Source: JADGHQ01 sp045805385 (lineage in GTDB: Bacteria; Actinomycetota; Thermoleophilia; Solirubrobacterales; Thermoleophilaceae). From it: DNA of 7,343 nt. This document shows positions 6,505-7,343 of the stretch, in pieces (the stretch's first letter is position 1; every line of letters begins with the position of its first letter). The notes under the pieces were generated by a model, which saw only the letters and a list, made by a program, of their open reading frames with translations, had not been told where the DNA came from and searched no databases. The translations under genes were made by a program, and so were the position numbers. The DNA lies in contig JBJMLG010000095.1 in NCBI GenBank assembly GCA_045805385.1, forward strand, positions 1 through 7,343. Reading direction: 5' to 3'.

Positions 6505-6517
6505 GGCGCGTCGCGCC
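6505..6517. other. GC-rich hairpin in the leader of the propeller gene
   Basis: GGCGC (6505-6509) and GCGCC (6513-6517) form a perfect stem with a 3-base loop, about 22 bases upstream of the ATG at 6482. It lies in the 117-base gap between the two secreted-protein genes. No promoter with convincing -35/-10 spacing was found there. It could be a leader structure or chance. Confidence 0.25.
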
Positions 6518-6599
6518 AGGGGCGATCTGACGGTTACCAACCTTTTCCATCTGGGTTAGTTGCGCAGGGTGTCAGAGCCGCTGGACGGCTCCGCCGCGA

Positions 6600-7286
6600 C
6601 TACGGCACGCAGATCCCGGATGAGTCCGCCACCTGGCCGCTCCCGGGCACGTAGAGACTGCTCTGGCCGCAGTTCACGGGAAGCAGCTGGGCGGCCGCCT
6701 CGCGGATCTGGGCGAGATGCGCCCGGGCGCGCCGCCGCGCCATCCGCTTCCGCGCGGCAAGCACCCGCCTCTGGTGCCGGGTGAGCTGACGGCGGGCCGC
6801 GCTCGCCTTGGGCAGCAGCGGATCCACGATCGGGCCCAGGATCGGGTCGACAATCGGGCCGAGCACCGGCAGGCCGCTCAGAAGCTGATCGAGCAGGCTC
6901 TGGCCGCCTCCCGGCCCCGCGCCACCACCGCCTCCCGAGTTGTCGAACTGGTCGCCGATTCCGCTCGCCACGTTCTCGAACACCAGCCGGTTAGAGCCCT
7001 TCCGGTAGTCGAACGGCCACGACTCGATCGTGCAGTAGATCTCCAGACACCCGGAGAAGAGCGTGAGGTGACCGGCGCTCGATGCCCTGAAGCTCGCGTC
7101 CGTCCGCACGCGCAACGCCACCGAGGAGATCCGCGTGACTGTGACCTTGTAGGTGCCGCGGAGGCCGCTGGCGTCGTCACGGAAGGTCTGAGAGCGAATG
7201 GCGGCGGCCGCGGGCTGGACCGCACACGCAAATGCCGCGACGACGAGTCCCGCCGAGAGGGCGACCTTCAAGCTGCTCCCACGCAT
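6600..7286 (-). CDS. Secreted protein of unknown function with GPIVDP repeat and basic helix
   Basis: The 228-residue product starts at ATG 7286, preceded by a strong GGGAGGAG with 6 bases between the GGAGG core and the start. An in-frame ATG 18 codons upstream lacks this and would spoil the signal peptide. Residues 1-29 are a signal peptide (MRGSSLKVAL, Ala/Val core, Ala-rich cleavage region QPAAAA); Cys21 is not in a good lipobox. Residues 30-110 are probably a beta-rich domain with Cys80 and Cys85 (LFSGCLEIYCTIESW). A Gly-rich linker (117-128) leads to LLDQLLSGLPVLGPIVDPIL, with GPIVDP at 143-148 and 151-156. Residues 164-200 are a strongly basic, probably helical segment (RRQLTRHQRRVLAARKRMARRRARAH). 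The end, about 201-228, has Cys206 and Cys226, which could form a disulfide. I do not recognise the family. It lies directly upstream of the propeller gene on the same strand, with a 117-base gap, and may be co-transcribed with it. Confidence 0.85.
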   Translation of the reverse strand: MRGSSLKVALSAGLVVAAFACAVQPAAAAIRSQTFRDDASGLRGTYKVTVTRISSVALRVRTDASFRASSAGHLTLFSGCLEIYCTIESWPFDYRKGSNRLVFENVASGIGDQFDNSGGGGGAGPGGGQSLLDQLLSGLPVLGPIVDPILGPIVDPLLPKASAARRQLTRHQRRVLAARKRMARRRARAHLAQIREAAAQLLPVNCGQSSLYVPGSGQVADSSGICVP

Positions 7287-7290
7287 GCTG

Positions 7291-7298
7291 CTCCTCCC
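7291..7298 (-). promoter_or_regulatory. Ribosome-binding site deciding the start of the secreted protein
   Basis: GGGAGGAG on the minus strand, with 6 bases between the GGAGG core and ATG 7286, is the strongest Shine-Dalgarno in the distal half of the window and fixes this start over the in-frame upstream ATG at 7340. The remaining bases to the window edge show nothing else I can support. Confidence 0.75.
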
Positions 7299-7343
7299 GC
7301 CTAGCTGGCCTCCGGCGGCCATCGTACGCCCGAAGTGCACGCC

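Noticed and set aside
7212..7286. Lipoprotein signal on the secreted orphan (Cys21)
   Set aside because: The bases of the lipobox are poor (AFAC, no Leu/Val at -3) and a good Ala-rich signal peptidase I site follows.

Overview
The window is GC-rich bacterial chromosomal DNA of actinobacterial character, probably from the Thermoleophilia/Solirubrobacterales side of the phylum. That placement is an inference from base composition, the wording of ClpP and ClpX, and two lineage-flavoured membrane/secreted proteins; no ribosomal RNA or other decisive marker is present. No mobile element, CRISPR array, tRNA or rRNA was seen. Seven genes lie on the minus strand and one small gene probably lies on the plus strand.

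Positions 1-2714 (minus strand) hold the classic protein quality-control cluster, read as tig, then clpP, then clpX. Trigger factor (470 aa) meets chains at the ribosome exit, ClpP (194 aa) is the serine peptidase chamber, and ClpX is the AAA+ unfoldase that feeds it. ClpX is cut by the window edge after its Walker B motif. Only one clpP copy sits in this cluster, although many actinobacteria carry a tandem pair. The clpX ribosome-binding site is buried in a small perfect hairpin just past the clpP stop codon, which suggests translational coupling of clpX to clpP.

Positions 2715-3356 hold a small plus-strand gene (54 aa), divergent from tig with only 18 bases between start codons. It converges on a four-helix membrane protein gene so tightly that the two stop codons overlap.

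Positions 3357-4301 hold a membrane protein with a hydrophobic N-terminal region, one further helix and a long Pro/Gln/Thr/Ala-rich tail, flanked by short intergenic stretches containing palindromes and hairpins.

Positions 4302-7343 hold two exported proteins. One is a 726-aa secreted beta-propeller with 14 Asp-box/Ycf48-like repeats at almost constant spacing, best read as two seven-bladed propellers followed by an Ig-like C-terminal domain. The other is a 228-aa secreted protein of unknown function with a duplicated GPIVDP segment, a very basic helix and a C-terminal Cys-containing region. These cell-envelope genes have no visible functional link to the tig-clpP-clpX cluster beyond shared orientation.
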